The notes below the pieces were generated by a model. The model worked only from the letters and a program-made list of their open reading frames with translations, searched no databases and had not been told where the DNA came from. The translations under genes were made by a program, and so were the position numbers. Below are positions 15,977-24,940 of a stretch of 64,000 nt of DNA, piece by piece (the first letter of the stretch is position 1; each line of letters begins with the position of its first letter). Source of the DNA: DAHUYF01 sp052143095 (GTDB taxonomy: Bacteria > Pseudomonadota > Alphaproteobacteria > ATCC43930 > CGMCC-115725); the NCBI GenBank assembly GCA_052143095.1, contig JBKQTR010000504.1, positions 1 to 64,000 of the forward strand. The letters are read 5' to 3'.

Positions 15977-16771
15977 TCAGGATAGCCAGCGCTTGCGGCG
16001 CCGATAGCGCTTCACGTCCCGATAGGAGCGGCGCGTGCCGAGCTCGTTGAGGCCGAGATAGAACTCGCGGACGTCGGAATTCTGCCGCAGGCTCGCGGCG
16101 GTGCCGTCGAGGACGATGCGGCCGTTCTCCATGACATAGCCGTCATCGGCGATGTCGAGCGCGAGCGCCGCATTCTGCTCGACCAGCAGCACGGTCATGC
16201 CGCGCTCCTCCTTGAGCCGGCGCACGGCGCCGAAGATATGCTCGACGAAGCGCGGCGCCAGGCCGAGCGACGGCTCGTCGAGCAGGATGAGCTTGGGGTT
16301 GCTCATCAGCGCCCGGCCGATCGCCAGCATCTGCTGCTCGCCGCCGGAAAGATAGCCCGCGAGGTGATGCCGGCGCTCGCGCAACGGCGGAAACAGCTCG
16401 TAGGTGCGCTCGATGTCCTGCCGCAGCCGGGCAGGCTCGGGCTGCACATGGCCGCCGGCAACGAGATTCTCCTCGGCGGTGAGGTTGTCGAAGACCCGCC
16501 GCCCTTCCAAAACCTGGGCGACGCCGTGGCGAACCGCCTCGTGCGGCGGCAGATGGTCGAGCCTGGCCCCGTTGAACTCGATGCTGCCCTTGGTGACCTC
16601 GCCGCGCTCGGTGCGCAACAGGCCCGAGATCGCCTTGAGCGTCGTCGTCTTGCCGGCGCCGTTGGCGCCGAGCAGCGCCGTCACCGCGGCCTCCTTGGCG
16701 ACGAGCGAGACGCCCTTCAGCACCAGGATGACGCCGTCATAGACGACCTCGATGTTGTTGAGCGTCAGCAT
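15977..16771 (-). CDS. Liv-type ABC transporter ATP-binding protein, set 1 (LivF-like)
   Basis: 264-residue ATPase of the hydrophobic amino acid uptake transporter (HAAT) group. Walker A GANGAGKT is at 35-42, the signature LSGGE at 141-145 and Walker B LILLDEP at 161-167. The VTKGSIEFNG segment and compact length are LivF-like. The C-terminus extends about 25 residues past the core with a basic tail (RRSYRDVKRYRRRKRWL), a feature shared with the set 2 LivF (24124-24939), which points to common origin of the two sets. It acts at the inner membrane with LivG, LivH and LivM. Set 1 is ordered (transcription sense) livG, acyl-CoA synthetase, livH, livM, livK, livF. Confidence 0.9.
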   Translation of the reverse strand: MLTLNNIEVVYDGVILVLKGVSLVAKEAAVTALLGANGAGKTTTLKAISGLLRTERGEVTKGSIEFNGARLDHLPPHEAVRHGVAQVLEGRRVFDNLTAEENLVAGGHVQPEPARLRQDIERTYELFPPLRERRHHLAGYLSGGEQQMLAIGRALMSNPKLILLDEPSLGLAPRFVEHIFGAVRRLKEERGMTVLLVEQNAALALDIADDGYVMENGRIVLDGTAASLRQNSDVREFYLGLNELGTRRSYRDVKRYRRRKRWLS

Positions 16772-16843
16772 CGCCTTTGCCCGGAAGCCGGAAGATCCGG
16801 CCGGCGCCGACGGGCGCCGGCCGGAATCCCCGCCGTCCCCCCT

Positions 16844-18073
16844 CTACTCGGCTGCCTTGAGCTCCTTCGCCAGCACCTCCGGATAGGCCTTGAACCAGTC
16901 GGTCTCCTTGACGAACCCGCCGCCCTTCACCTGGAAGACCTGCACCCAGCCGCCGCCTTCGTGATCGGCGGCGCTGAGCTCCATCGGCGGGACAAGACCG
17001 CCCAAGGTCACGTCGTGAATGGCTTCGAAGCCCTTCTTCACATCCTCGCCCGTCGGCGCCGCGCCGTTCGTGGCTTTGATGGCGTTGCGGATGGCCTCGA
17101 CATGCACCGCCGCTATCAGCAGGCCGCGGTTGTAGTAGACCGTGTTCGCCATCTCCTTGGGCGGCTCCTTGCCCTGCGCCTTGTACATGGCGACGATTTC
17201 CTTGCGCACGGGGTAGTTGTCGCCGACGCCGGCGAACTGGACGGTGTGGTAGCCCTCTGCGACCGACCAGCCGCCGGCCGCTGCGATGTCCGGTTCGGCC
17301 GACGCCCAGACCAGGCCGATCACCTTCGACAAGGGATAGCCGGCACCTTTCAGCTCCTTGATCGCCACCGAGGGCGAGCGGCCGAAAAGATGCGCGATGA
17401 CAAAATCGGGCCGATAGCGCTGCGCGATGTCCAGGACCTGCGCGCCCATTTCCACGCCGGGCGGCGGCACCGCGAAGGTCTTGAGCTCGAATTTCTCGGC
17501 TTTCTGCAGATCCTCGAGGATGACCAGCGGCTCATGCCCGGCGGGGTTGTCGTAATAGAGATAAGCGATCTTCTTGCCTTCGAGGCCGCCGAGCTTGTCC
17601 TTGATGAACTTCACCGCCGCGGCGCCCTGCGACCAGTAGGATGCCGCGATCGGGAAGACGTAGGGATAGCGCGCGCCGTTCGCCGCCGCCGCGGTCCCGA
17701 AGCCCGGCGACGTGCCGGGGATCTTGTCCTCGTTCAGCTTCTGCGTCAGCGCCTGCGTCTGCGGCGTGCCGTAGAGCATGATCGACACCGCGCCCTCGGC
17801 CTTCTCCCGCTCATAGGCCTCGACCGCTGGCGGCACCTTGTACTCGTTGTCGATCTCGTCGAGCTTGATCGTGTAGCCCTCGACCCCGCCCTTCGAGTTG
17901 ACGAGATCGATGTAGTCCCGGATCGCCGGGCAGAGATTGACGCCGACGATCTGCGTCGGCCCGGTGCGATCGCATTGCTCGCCGATCACCACGTCCTTTT
18001 GCGCGCCGGCGGCCCAGGCCGCGCTTGCCGCCACGGCGGCCAGCGCCACCGTGCTTACCGTTATGCCCTTCAT
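16844..18073 (-). CDS. Liv-type ABC transporter periplasmic substrate-binding protein, set 1
   Basis: 409 residues with an N-terminal signal peptide (hydrophobic stretch after MKG, cleavage probably near AWA-AG). The mature part begins KDVVIGEQCDRTGPTQIVG, the type I periplasmic-binding fold of Peripla_BP_6/LivK proteins. I chose the ATG at 18073 because it directly starts the signal peptide; the frame extends 25 codons upstream without sense. The proteins of this group bind amino acids, short amides, aromatic acids or other carboxylates, and the ligand cannot be read from the sequence. Its low resemblance to the set 2 and set 3 binding proteins suggests different ligands. Confidence 0.9.
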   Translation of the reverse strand: MKGITVSTVALAAVAASAAWAAGAQKDVVIGEQCDRTGPTQIVGVNLCPAIRDYIDLVNSKGGVEGYTIKLDEIDNEYKVPPAVEAYEREKAEGAVSIMLYGTPQTQALTQKLNEDKIPGTSPGFGTAAAANGARYPYVFPIAASYWSQGAAAVKFIKDKLGGLEGKKIAYLYYDNPAGHEPLVILEDLQKAEKFELKTFAVPPPGVEMGAQVLDIAQRYRPDFVIAHLFGRSPSVAIKELKGAGYPLSKVIGLVWASAEPDIAAAGGWSVAEGYHTVQFAGVGDNYPVRKEIVAMYKAQGKEPPKEMANTVYYNRGLLIAAVHVEAIRNAIKATNGAAPTGEDVKKGFEAIHDVTLGGLVPPMELSAADHEGGGWVQVFQVKGGGFVKETDWFKAYPEVLAKELKAAE

Positions 18074-18099
18074 GACCAACCTCCCTTGCTGTTGTCGTC

Positions 18100-19167
18100 T
18101 CAGTACGAAAACGGCCAGAAACGGAAATAATTGACGATGTTGCGCCACAACCGGTTCAGCCCCTCGGGCTCAAGCGCCAGGAAGAGGATGATCAGCGCGC
18201 CGAACATCGTCAGGCGCAGATTCGGGATGATGTTCGCCAGATCCGCCTGCGAGAAGATCAGGCCGCCGAGCCCTTCGAGGCCCCAGCGGGTGGCGATCGG
18301 CAGCAGCGTGACGAAGATCGCGCCGAGGATCGCGCCGAGCACCGATCCCAGCCCGCCGATGATGATCATGGCGAGGTAGTCGATCGACACGGTGATCTGG
18401 AACTGCTCGTAATTGGCGATGCCGAGATAATAGGTGTAGAGCACGCCGGTGACGCCGGCGTAGAAAGACGAAATGGCGAAGGCCAGCAGCTTGTAGCGGA
18501 AGATGTCGATGCCGATGATCTCGGCGGCGATATCCTGATCACGGATGGCGACGAAGGCGCGGCCGATGCGGCTGCGCGCCAGGTTGAGCGCGCCGGTGAT
18601 GCCGATCGCGGCGAAGAACAGCAGGAAGAGGCAAAGCTGCGCCTGCGTCTTGAGCTGGATGCCGAGGAACGACGGGCGCGGCACCTCGATCGACGCCTGC
18701 ACGCCACCGGAGATCCAGGGGACGTGGTTGATCGTCCATTCGATGATGAGCTGGCCGGCCAGCGTGGCGATGGCGAGATAGAGCCCTTTGATGCGCAGCG
18801 ACGGTATGCCGATCACCGCGCCGATCGCCGCCGCCATCGCGCCGCCGGCCGGCAGCGCGATCCAGAACGGCGCGGCGAGGCGCGTGATAAGATTGGCGGC
18901 GGTGTAGGCGCCGACCGACATCAAGGCGCCGTGGCCGATCGAGATCTGCCCGGTATTGCCGACGAGGATGTTGAGGCCGATGGCGCCGACGACGGCGATG
19001 AGGATGAGATTGAGGATCGAGAGGTAGTACTCGCTGAGCGCCAACGGCAGCAGCACGACGAAGAGGGCGGCGAGGCCGGCCACCGTCCAGCGCGCGATCG
19101 GCAACGGGTAAAGCGCCATGTCCGCGGCATAGCTGGTCTTGAAGACGCCGGACTCGCGATGAAACAT
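18100..19167 (-). CDS. Liv-type ABC transporter permease, set 1 (LivM-like)
   Basis: 355-residue inner-membrane permease with eight to ten hydrophobic segments. The conserved LivM block LNILVGNTGQISIGHGALMSVGAY lies near residues 67-90, and the EAA-like loop ...RDQDIAAEIIGID... near 235-250 contacts the ATPase. The N-terminus FKTSYAADMALYP is shared almost word for word with the set 2 LivM (FKTSYAAELRL), further support for a common origin of sets 1 and 2. It lies 36 bases after livH. Confidence 0.9.
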   Translation of the reverse strand: MFHRESGVFKTSYAADMALYPLPIARWTVAGLAALFVVLLPLALSEYYLSILNLILIAVVGAIGLNILVGNTGQISIGHGALMSVGAYTAANLITRLAAPFWIALPAGGAMAAAIGAVIGIPSLRIKGLYLAIATLAGQLIIEWTINHVPWISGGVQASIEVPRPSFLGIQLKTQAQLCLFLLFFAAIGITGALNLARSRIGRAFVAIRDQDIAAEIIGIDIFRYKLLAFAISSFYAGVTGVLYTYYLGIANYEQFQITVSIDYLAMIIIGGLGSVLGAILGAIFVTLLPIATRWGLEGLGGLIFSQADLANIIPNLRLTMFGALIILFLALEPEGLNRLWRNIVNYFRFWPFSY

Positions 19168-19203
19168 GCCAACCTCGCGCCTCCCGGCGCCGCTCTCGGA
19201 AGC

Positions 19204-20103
19204 TCACACGCGCTCGATCCGCCGCCGCCCGAAAATGCCGTAGGGCCGGATCATCAAGGCGAGAATCATCAGGATATAAGGGACGAAGTCCTTAGTGCCG
19301 CCGCCGACGACGGGATCGAGATAGCCCGCCGCCAGATTCTCGACGACGCCGACGATCAAGCCGCCGACGACGGCGCCGATGACGGAATCGAGGCCGCCGA
19401 GGATGACCACCGGAAACACCTTGAGCCCGACCACCGCAAGCTGGTTGTCGACTCCGAGCATCGCCCCCCAGACGATGCCGCCCAGCGCCGCGACGATGCC
19501 GGCCATCGCCCAGGCGAGCGCGAAATAGCGCTGCACGTTGATCCCCATGGCCATCGCCACTTGCTGGCTGTCGGCGACGGCGCGCATCGCCACGCCCATG
19601 CGGCTGCGCAGGAAGAACCAGGTGAAGCCCGCGAGGAACACCAGGCTGACGCCGGCGCCCACCAGCTCGACCGGCGGCAGCATGACCGGACCAAGGAAGA
19701 TCGGCTCGTCGCCGATCGGCATGACGATGGCACGCGTTCCCGCGCCGAAGACCAGCGTGCAGAAGCCGCGCAGCAGCGCCGCGACGCCGATCGTCGCCAT
19801 GATCACCGCGACCACCGGGCGGCCGATGAGCGGTCGCAGCACGACCCGCTCGAGCGCGAAGCCGAAACCGACCATCACGGCAATCGCGATCAGCGCTGTG
19901 GCCCAGAACGGCAGACCCGCGAAAAAGGCGGCCGCCGCGGCGACGAAGCCGCCGAACATGACGAACTCGCCCTGAGCGAAGTTTATGGCGTCCGTCGCCT
20001 TGTAGACCAGCACGAAGCCGAGCGCGATGAGCGTGTACATCAGGCCGATCATCACCCCGTTGGTGATCAGCAGCAGCGTGAACTGCCAGTCGATGTCAGG
20101 CAT
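19204..20103 (-). CDS. Liv-type ABC transporter permease, set 1 (LivH-like)
   Basis: 299-residue permease. The LivH signature TLIALGFVLVYKATDAINFAQGEF begins near residue 24 and the C-terminal ILALMIRPYGIFGRR is typical. The ATG at 20103 overlaps the end of the upstream acyl-CoA synthetase gene by 8 bases, indicating translational coupling of a CoA ligase with a transport channel subunit. It pairs with the LivM at 18100. Confidence 0.92.
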   Translation of the reverse strand: MPDIDWQFTLLLITNGVMIGLMYTLIALGFVLVYKATDAINFAQGEFVMFGGFVAAAAAFFAGLPFWATALIAIAVMVGFGFALERVVLRPLIGRPVVAVIMATIGVAALLRGFCTLVFGAGTRAIVMPIGDEPIFLGPVMLPPVELVGAGVSLVFLAGFTWFFLRSRMGVAMRAVADSQQVAMAMGINVQRYFALAWAMAGIVAALGGIVWGAMLGVDNQLAVVGLKVFPVVILGGLDSVIGAVVGGLIVGVVENLAAGYLDPVVGGGTKDFVPYILMILALMIRPYGIFGRRRIERV

Positions 20104-22030
20104 GCGCCGGCTCCATCTGCGCCGGCGGCGCCGTGTCGGAACTCTCGATCGCGACGTTCGAGCGGATCGTCGATTTGCGCCCGTCCTCGTAAGTGATGTC
20201 GGCGATGAGCTCGACGTCGCTCTGGCCGCCATAGAGCGCGTCGACGACCGCCTTGTATTTCTCAGCGACGTAGCGGCGGCGGATCTTGCGCGTGCGGGTG
20301 ATCTCGTTGTCGTCGGCCTCGAGCTCCTTGTTGAGGAGCAGGAAGCGGCGGATGCGTGCCGCCGGCGGCAGGCTGGCGTTGCACTTGCCGATCTCGTCGC
20401 GGATGAGCTGGCGCACCCCGGCGTTGGCGCTGAGATCCTGGAACGAGGCGTAGGCAATGCCGCGGCGCTCCGCCCATTTGGCAGTCGTCTCGGGGTTGAT
20501 CGCGACCATAGCGGCGACAAAGGGCCGACCGTCGCCGAAAGCCACCGCCTCGTTGATGAAGGGGCTGAATTTGAGCTTGTTCTCGAGGAACTGCGGCGCG
20601 AAGGGCGAGCCGTCGCTGAGCTTGCCGACATCCTTGGCGCGGTCGATGATGACGAGGTGACCGGAGTGATCGACGAACCCGGCGTCGCCGGTGCGCAGCC
20701 AGCCGTCTTCCGTCATCGTTTCACGCGTCGCCTCGGGCTGCTTGTAGTAGCCCCTGAACATGCCAGGAGAGCGGATCAGCACCTCGCCGCGATCGTCGAT
20801 GCGCAGCTCCATGCCGGGACAGAGCCGGCCGACGGTGTCGGCGCGGGCTTCGCCGTCGCGCTGCAGCGCAACCAGGCCGGCGAGCTCGGTGGCGCCGTAG
20901 ATCTGCTTCAGGTTGACGCCGAAAGCGCGGAAGAAGCGGAAGGTGTCCGGGCCGAGCGGCGCGCCGCCGGTATAGGCCCAGCGCACGCGGCGCAGCCCCA
21001 GCTGGTCGCGCACGGGGCCGTAGATGAGAACCTCGCCCAGCGCCAGCAGGAGGCGTAGCGGCAGCGGCGGCATCCTGCCCTCGCCGCGCAGCCGCTCTGC
21101 CCGGTCGGCCAGTCGACGGAAGAGCTCGAAGACGCCGCGCTTCAGTGGACTCGCATCCGCCGCCTTGATCTGCACCGAGGTGAGCAGGTTCTCCCAAACG
21201 CGCGGCGCCGCCAGTAGCGCGGTCGGGCCGAGCTCGCGCAGGTCGCGCAGCACCGTCTGCGGATTTTCCGGGCAGTTGCAGGCGAAGCCGATGAGCAGGC
21301 TCATCACCGTCGAGTAGAGCGCGTCGCCGACCCAGGCCATCGGCAGGTAGCACAGCCATTCGTCGCTGGGCCGGATGTCTTCCGCCGCGGCGAAAGCGCG
21401 GGCGGCGCCGATGAGATTGGCGTGCGACAGCATCACGCCCTTGGGATTTCCGGTCGTGCCCGAGGTGTAGGCGAGGAGCGCGAGATCGTCGGGCGAGCCT
21501 TGCTCGATCGCCGCCTCGAGATATCCCGGGTGCTTGGCGCCGAAGGCGCGCCCCGCCTCCTGGACCTCATCGAAGGATTTGAGCAGCGTGTCCTGGTAGG
21601 CACGCATCCCCAGCGGATCGTCATAGACGAGCAGCCTGAGGCTCGGCAGCCGCTCGCGCAGCGACAGGATCTTGTCGACCTGCTCCTGGTCCTCGGCGAC
21701 GATCACCGAGACTTCGGCGTGCTCGAGAACAAAGACGAGCTCCGCGGCGATCGAGTCCTGATAGACCGGCACGGCGACGCCGCCGAGGCTCTGCGCTGCC
21801 AGCTGCGCCCAATAGAGCCGCGGGCGGTTGTCGCCGATCACCGACAGCTTCTCGCCGCGGCGGAAGCCCGCAGCGGCGAGGCCGAGGGCGAACTCCCCCA
21901 CCTCCCACCGATACTGCCGCCAGGTGACGGTCTGCCAGATGCCGTGATGCTTCTCGCGCATCGCCGGGCGATCCGCCATGGTCTCGGCTTTTTGCCGCAG
22001 CAGCAACGGCAGCGTCGCCGCGTCGCTCAC
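20096..22030 (-). CDS. Long-chain-type acyl-CoA synthetase embedded in transporter set 1
   Basis: 644-residue AMP-forming ligase of the long-chain (FadD15/ACSL-like) branch. The P-loop YTSGTTGNPKGV is intact near residue 180, followed by YGATELAG and DGWLRTGDAG, and the lysine-bearing C-terminal TRTRKIRRR. I chose the GTG at 22030 because it overlaps the livG stop (GTGA) and gives a family-like N-terminus; the open frame upstream runs in livG's shadow. It is sandwiched between livG and livH with overlaps on both sides, so it is produced in step with the transporter. The arrangement suggests CoA activation of the imported carboxylate. Confidence 0.9.
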   Translation of the reverse strand: MSDAATLPLLLRQKAETMADRPAMREKHHGIWQTVTWRQYRWEVGEFALGLAAAGFRRGEKLSVIGDNRPRLYWAQLAAQSLGGVAVPVYQDSIAAELVFVLEHAEVSVIVAEDQEQVDKILSLRERLPSLRLLVYDDPLGMRAYQDTLLKSFDEVQEAGRAFGAKHPGYLEAAIEQGSPDDLALLAYTSGTTGNPKGVMLSHANLIGAARAFAAAEDIRPSDEWLCYLPMAWVGDALYSTVMSLLIGFACNCPENPQTVLRDLRELGPTALLAAPRVWENLLTSVQIKAADASPLKRGVFELFRRLADRAERLRGEGRMPPLPLRLLLALGEVLIYGPVRDQLGLRRVRWAYTGGAPLGPDTFRFFRAFGVNLKQIYGATELAGLVALQRDGEARADTVGRLCPGMELRIDDRGEVLIRSPGMFRGYYKQPEATRETMTEDGWLRTGDAGFVDHSGHLVIIDRAKDVGKLSDGSPFAPQFLENKLKFSPFINEAVAFGDGRPFVAAMVAINPETTAKWAERRGIAYASFQDLSANAGVRQLIRDEIGKCNASLPPAARIRRFLLLNKELEADDNEITRTRKIRRRYVAEKYKAVVDALYGGQSDVELIADITYEDGRKSTIRSNVAIESSDTAPPAQMEPAHA

Positions 22031-22854
22031 GCGCTTGCTCCCTGCCGGTGCCGGTCGCTGCCGAGATAGGCGCGGATGACGGCGGGGTCGCGCTGCACCG
22101 TGTCGGGCGTGCCATCGGCGATCTTGCGGCCGCGGTCGAACACGGCGACGCGGTCGGAGATGTCCATTACCACCGCCATGTCGTGCTCGATGAGGATGAT
22201 CGTCGTACCCCATTCGGTATTGATGTCGAGGATGAACCGCGCCATGTCCTCCTTTTCCTCCTGGTTCATGCCGGCCATCGGCTCGTCGAGCAGCAGCACC
22301 GTGGGCTCGAGCGCCAGCGCGCGCCCGAGCTCGACGCGCTTGCGCAAGCCATAGGGGAGCGCGCCCGTCGGCTGCTTGCGGATGTCCTCGAGCTTCAGGA
22401 ACTCGATCAGCTCCTCGACCCGGGCGCGGTGCGCCACCTGCTCGCGCTGCGCCGGGCCCCAGTAGAGCAGCGAGGCGAAGACGCCGGCACGCATATGCAC
22501 GTGCCGGCCGAGCAGGATGTTGTCGAGCACGGTCATGCCGCCGAACAAGGCGATGTTCTGGAAGGTGCGGGCGACGCCGAGCCGGGCGATCTCTGAGGGC
22601 CGCGCCCGGGTGATGTCGCGATCCCCCAGCGTGATCGTGCCGCTGTTCGGCCGGTAGAAGCCGCTGATCATGTTGAGCAGCGAGGTCTTGCCGGCGCCGT
22701 TCGGGCCGATGATCGAGACGATCTCGCCCTTGCCGACGGCGATCGAGACGTCCTCGACCGCGCGCACGCCGCCGAAATGCTTGTTCAACCCGCTCGCGGC
22801 AAGCTGCGGCCGGCAAGCCGCAACATCGGCGCTGATGGTCGCCTGTGACCTCAT
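22027..22854 (-). CDS. Liv-type ABC transporter ATP-binding protein, set 1 (LivG-like)
   Basis: 275-residue ATPase with Walker A GPNGAGKT at 50-57, the LivG-specific EEKEDMARFI segment after Walker B (VLLLDEPMAGMNQEE), and the C-terminal switch-His segment LIEHDMAVVMDISDRVAVFDRG. It is the first gene of set 1. Upstream lies the gene-fragment chimera at 23007-23240. Its 4-base overlap with the synthetase shows a single operon. Confidence 0.92.
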   Translation of the reverse strand: MRSQATISADVAACRPQLAASGLNKHFGGVRAVEDVSIAVGKGEIVSIIGPNGAGKTSLLNMISGFYRPNSGTITLGDRDITRARPSEIARLGVARTFQNIALFGGMTVLDNILLGRHVHMRAGVFASLLYWGPAQREQVAHRARVEELIEFLKLEDIRKQPTGALPYGLRKRVELGRALALEPTVLLLDEPMAGMNQEEKEDMARFILDINTEWGTTIILIEHDMAVVMDISDRVAVFDRGRKIADGTPDTVQRDPAVIRAYLGSDRHRQGASA

Positions 22855-23006
22855 GCTGGCCGTGCTTCCTCCCCGGCGTATGCGTCGCCGTTATGGCTGG
22901 TATGATGCACGCGCAAAACGCGGAACGCAACCCGCCGTGAGCGGGCGGAGAGGGCTGCCCCGTGCCGGGCAGCGTGGCTTAATAGCGCCGCGTTACTTCC
23001 ACCGGG

Positions 23007-23170
23007 CCGTCCGGCCGCAAGGAGCCAGCGACATGACGACACGCCGTCCTCCGCCGTTTGCGCCGAGCATGTCGGCAGCCTGCTGCGTCCGCCAGAGCTG
23101 CGCCAGGCCTTTCGCGCCTTCAGCGAGGGCAAGCTCGACGCAGAGGGCTTCCGCGCGGTCCAGGATCGCG
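23007..23170 (+). pseudogene. 5' fragment of a second metE-like gene
   Basis: This stretch aligns nearly base for base with 31007-31170, i.e. the last bases of tetR, the ribosome site AAGGAGCCAGCGACATG and the first about 46 codons of the MetE-like gene. One base is missing near codon 10 (TTTGCGCCGAGC against TTTCGCGCAGAGC), which shifts the frame, and the similarity stops abruptly at 23170. It lies just upstream of and divergent from livG of set 1, although the intact gene is not divergent from set 3. It is a relic of a duplicated copy. Confidence 0.85.
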
Positions 23171-23240
23171 GCTGCGCTGGAGCGTGGCGGCTCGCTCCGA
23201 GGCCGAGATCGTCTGGCGGCCGGCGCGAGCGTGAGCGGCG
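23171..23240 (+). pseudogene. 3' fragment of a paralogue of the 4170-5198 gene
   Basis: About 71 bases around this segment match 5134-5204 with roughly 10 differences, including the stop codon and following GCGGCG. In frame it reads LRWSVA...SEAEIVWRP.ARA-stop, against LRWSVA...GEGEIVWRLARG-stop in the intact gene. The change of reading from the metE-like fragment at 23170/23171 is a sharp junction between two unrelated gene pieces, so a deletion or recombination event joined them. The remaining bases to 23354 contain no recognisable gene. Confidence 0.75.
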
Positions 23241-23354
23241 CTTTGAGCATCTTCCGTTCAGCAGGAATCGCTGGGGGTTGATGGCTCTCGCCGCGCCCAA
23301 GCGGTTATCGCAGTCACACATCTCCCGGTCCCTCCGCGGCCCCTCCCGACCGCT

Positions 23355-24131
23355 CTACAACGCCGGCCGTCCGAGATAGGCTTCGAGGACGCGCTCGTCC
23401 GCCAATACCTCGGCCGGCGTGCCGCGCATCATGGTCTCGCCATAGCTCAAGACATGAATGCTGTCGGCGAGATCGGCCACCATCTGCATGTCATGCTCCA
23501 CCCAAATCATGGTGATGCCAAGCTCGTGCTTGATGCGCAGGAGGAAACGCGCGAGATGCTCCTTCTCCTCGCGGTTCAAGCCGGCCGAGGGCTCGTCGAG
23601 CAACAGCAGCGTCGGCTCCATAGCGAGCGCCCGGCCGACGCCGACGAGCTTTTGCAGCCCGAAAGGCAAGCTCCCTGCGGGCTCGCCGCGGTAGCGCTCC
23701 ATCTCGATGAAATCGAGGATCTCTTCGACCCGATGCCGCTGCTCGATCTCCTGGCGGCGGATGCCGCCCCAATACCAACCCTCGCGCAGCAGACTGCGCC
23801 GGACCAAGCGATGGCGTCCGAGCAGGAGATTCTCCAGCACGCTCATCTGCGGCAGCACTTCGCCATGCTGGAAGGTGCGCGCCACCCCGGCTTCCGCCAC
23901 CTCATGCGGCGGCAACGCGGTGATGTCGCGCTCGCCGAGCAGCACTTGGCCGCGCCCGGGCCGGTAAATGCCGCTGACGCAGTTGAGCACGCTGGTCTTC
24001 CCGGCGCCGTTCGGTCCGATCAAGGCGAACAATTCGCCCGGCATCGCCTCGATCGAAACGCCACGCAGGACGTTCAAGCCGCCGAAGTCGAGTGCGAGGC
24101 CTTCAGTCCGAAGTCGCGCGCCCTCAGCCAT
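23355..24131 (-). CDS. Liv-type ABC transporter ATP-binding protein, set 2 (LivG-like)
   Basis: 258-residue ATPase with Walker A GPNGAGKT (near 36-43), LivG-type helical insert (RRQEIEQRHRVEEILDFIEM), Walker B LLLLDEPSAGLNREE and the switch region VEHDMQMVADLADSIHVLS. It is the last gene of set 2 in transcription sense and overlaps the end of livF by 8 bases. Set 2 order is acyl-CoA synthetase, livK, livH, livM, livF, livG, different from set 1. Confidence 0.92.
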   Translation of the reverse strand: MAEGARLRTEGLALDFGGLNVLRGVSIEAMPGELFALIGPNGAGKTSVLNCVSGIYRPGRGQVLLGERDITALPPHEVAEAGVARTFQHGEVLPQMSVLENLLLGRHRLVRRSLLREGWYWGGIRRQEIEQRHRVEEILDFIEMERYRGEPAGSLPFGLQKLVGVGRALAMEPTLLLLDEPSAGLNREEKEHLARFLLRIKHELGITMIWVEHDMQMVADLADSIHVLSYGETMMRGTPAEVLADERVLEAYLGRPAL

Positions 24132-24939
24132 ACCACCTCCGGGTCCGGCGATATTGCTTCACTTCGCGGTAGCTTCGCCGGCCTTCCCCGGAGCCCTGGC
24201 CGAGATAGAACTCGCGCACATCCTGATGCGCTCTGAGACGCGCCGCATCGCCATCGAGGACGATCCGCCCATTCTCGATGACGTAGCCGTAATCGGCGAT
24301 GGCAAGCGCGGCGTGGGCGTTCTGCTCGACGAGCAGGATGGTAAGACCGAGCGCATCGCGGACGGCGCGCAGCCGCGCCATCAGCTCCTCGACGAGAAGC
24401 GGCGAGAGACCCAAGGAGAGCTCGTCGATCAACAGCAGCTCGGGCCCGCAGGCCAGCGCCGAGGCGATCGCGAGCATCTGCCGCTCGCCGCCGCTCAAAT
24501 AGCCGGCGAGCCGCGCGCGCACGCGCGCCAGCGCCGGGAAATGCGCCAAGATCTCGTCGATCGCGGCTCGGCTTGCGCGGCCGCGCGCACGGCGCGGCAC
24601 GCTGACCTCGAGATTTTCAGCGACGCTGAGGGTCTCAAAGATCTTGTCGCGCTCAGGCACCAGCGCGATGCCGAGCGCCGTGACGCGGTGCGGCAACAGG
24701 TTCTCGATGCGCCGTCCCTTATAGGCGATGCTGCCTTCGGTCACGCGGGCATCGTCGAGGCCGAGGAAGCCGGAGATGGCGCGAAGCGTCGTGGTCTTGC
24801 CGGCGCCGTTGGTGCCCAGGAGGGCGACGACCTGCCCCGCCCGCAGCTCCAGCGAGACGCCTTGCACCGCCGTGATCACCTTGTGATAGGCGACCTCGAC
24901 CTTGTCGAGCCGCAGCAGCGGTGTCGCGGCGACGCTCAT
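24124..24939 (-). CDS. Liv-type ABC transporter ATP-binding protein, set 2 (LivF-like)
   Basis: 271-residue ATPase with Walker A GTNGAGKT, signature LSGGERQM and Walker B LLLIDELSLGLSP. The residue after Walker B Glu is Leu rather than the usual Pro (DEL for DEP), a mild departure. It has the same basic C-terminal tail as the set 1 LivF (RRSYREVKQYRRTRRW). The ATG lies directly after the LivM stop. Confidence 0.92.
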   Translation of the reverse strand: MSVAATPLLRLDKVEVAYHKVITAVQGVSLELRAGQVVALLGTNGAGKTTTLRAISGFLGLDDARVTEGSIAYKGRRIENLLPHRVTALGIALVPERDKIFETLSVAENLEVSVPRRARGRASRAAIDEILAHFPALARVRARLAGYLSGGERQMLAIASALACGPELLLIDELSLGLSPLLVEELMARLRAVRDALGLTILLVEQNAHAALAIADYGYVIENGRIVLDGDAARLRAHQDVREFYLGQGSGEGRRSYREVKQYRRTRRWYG

Positions 24940-24940
24940 C

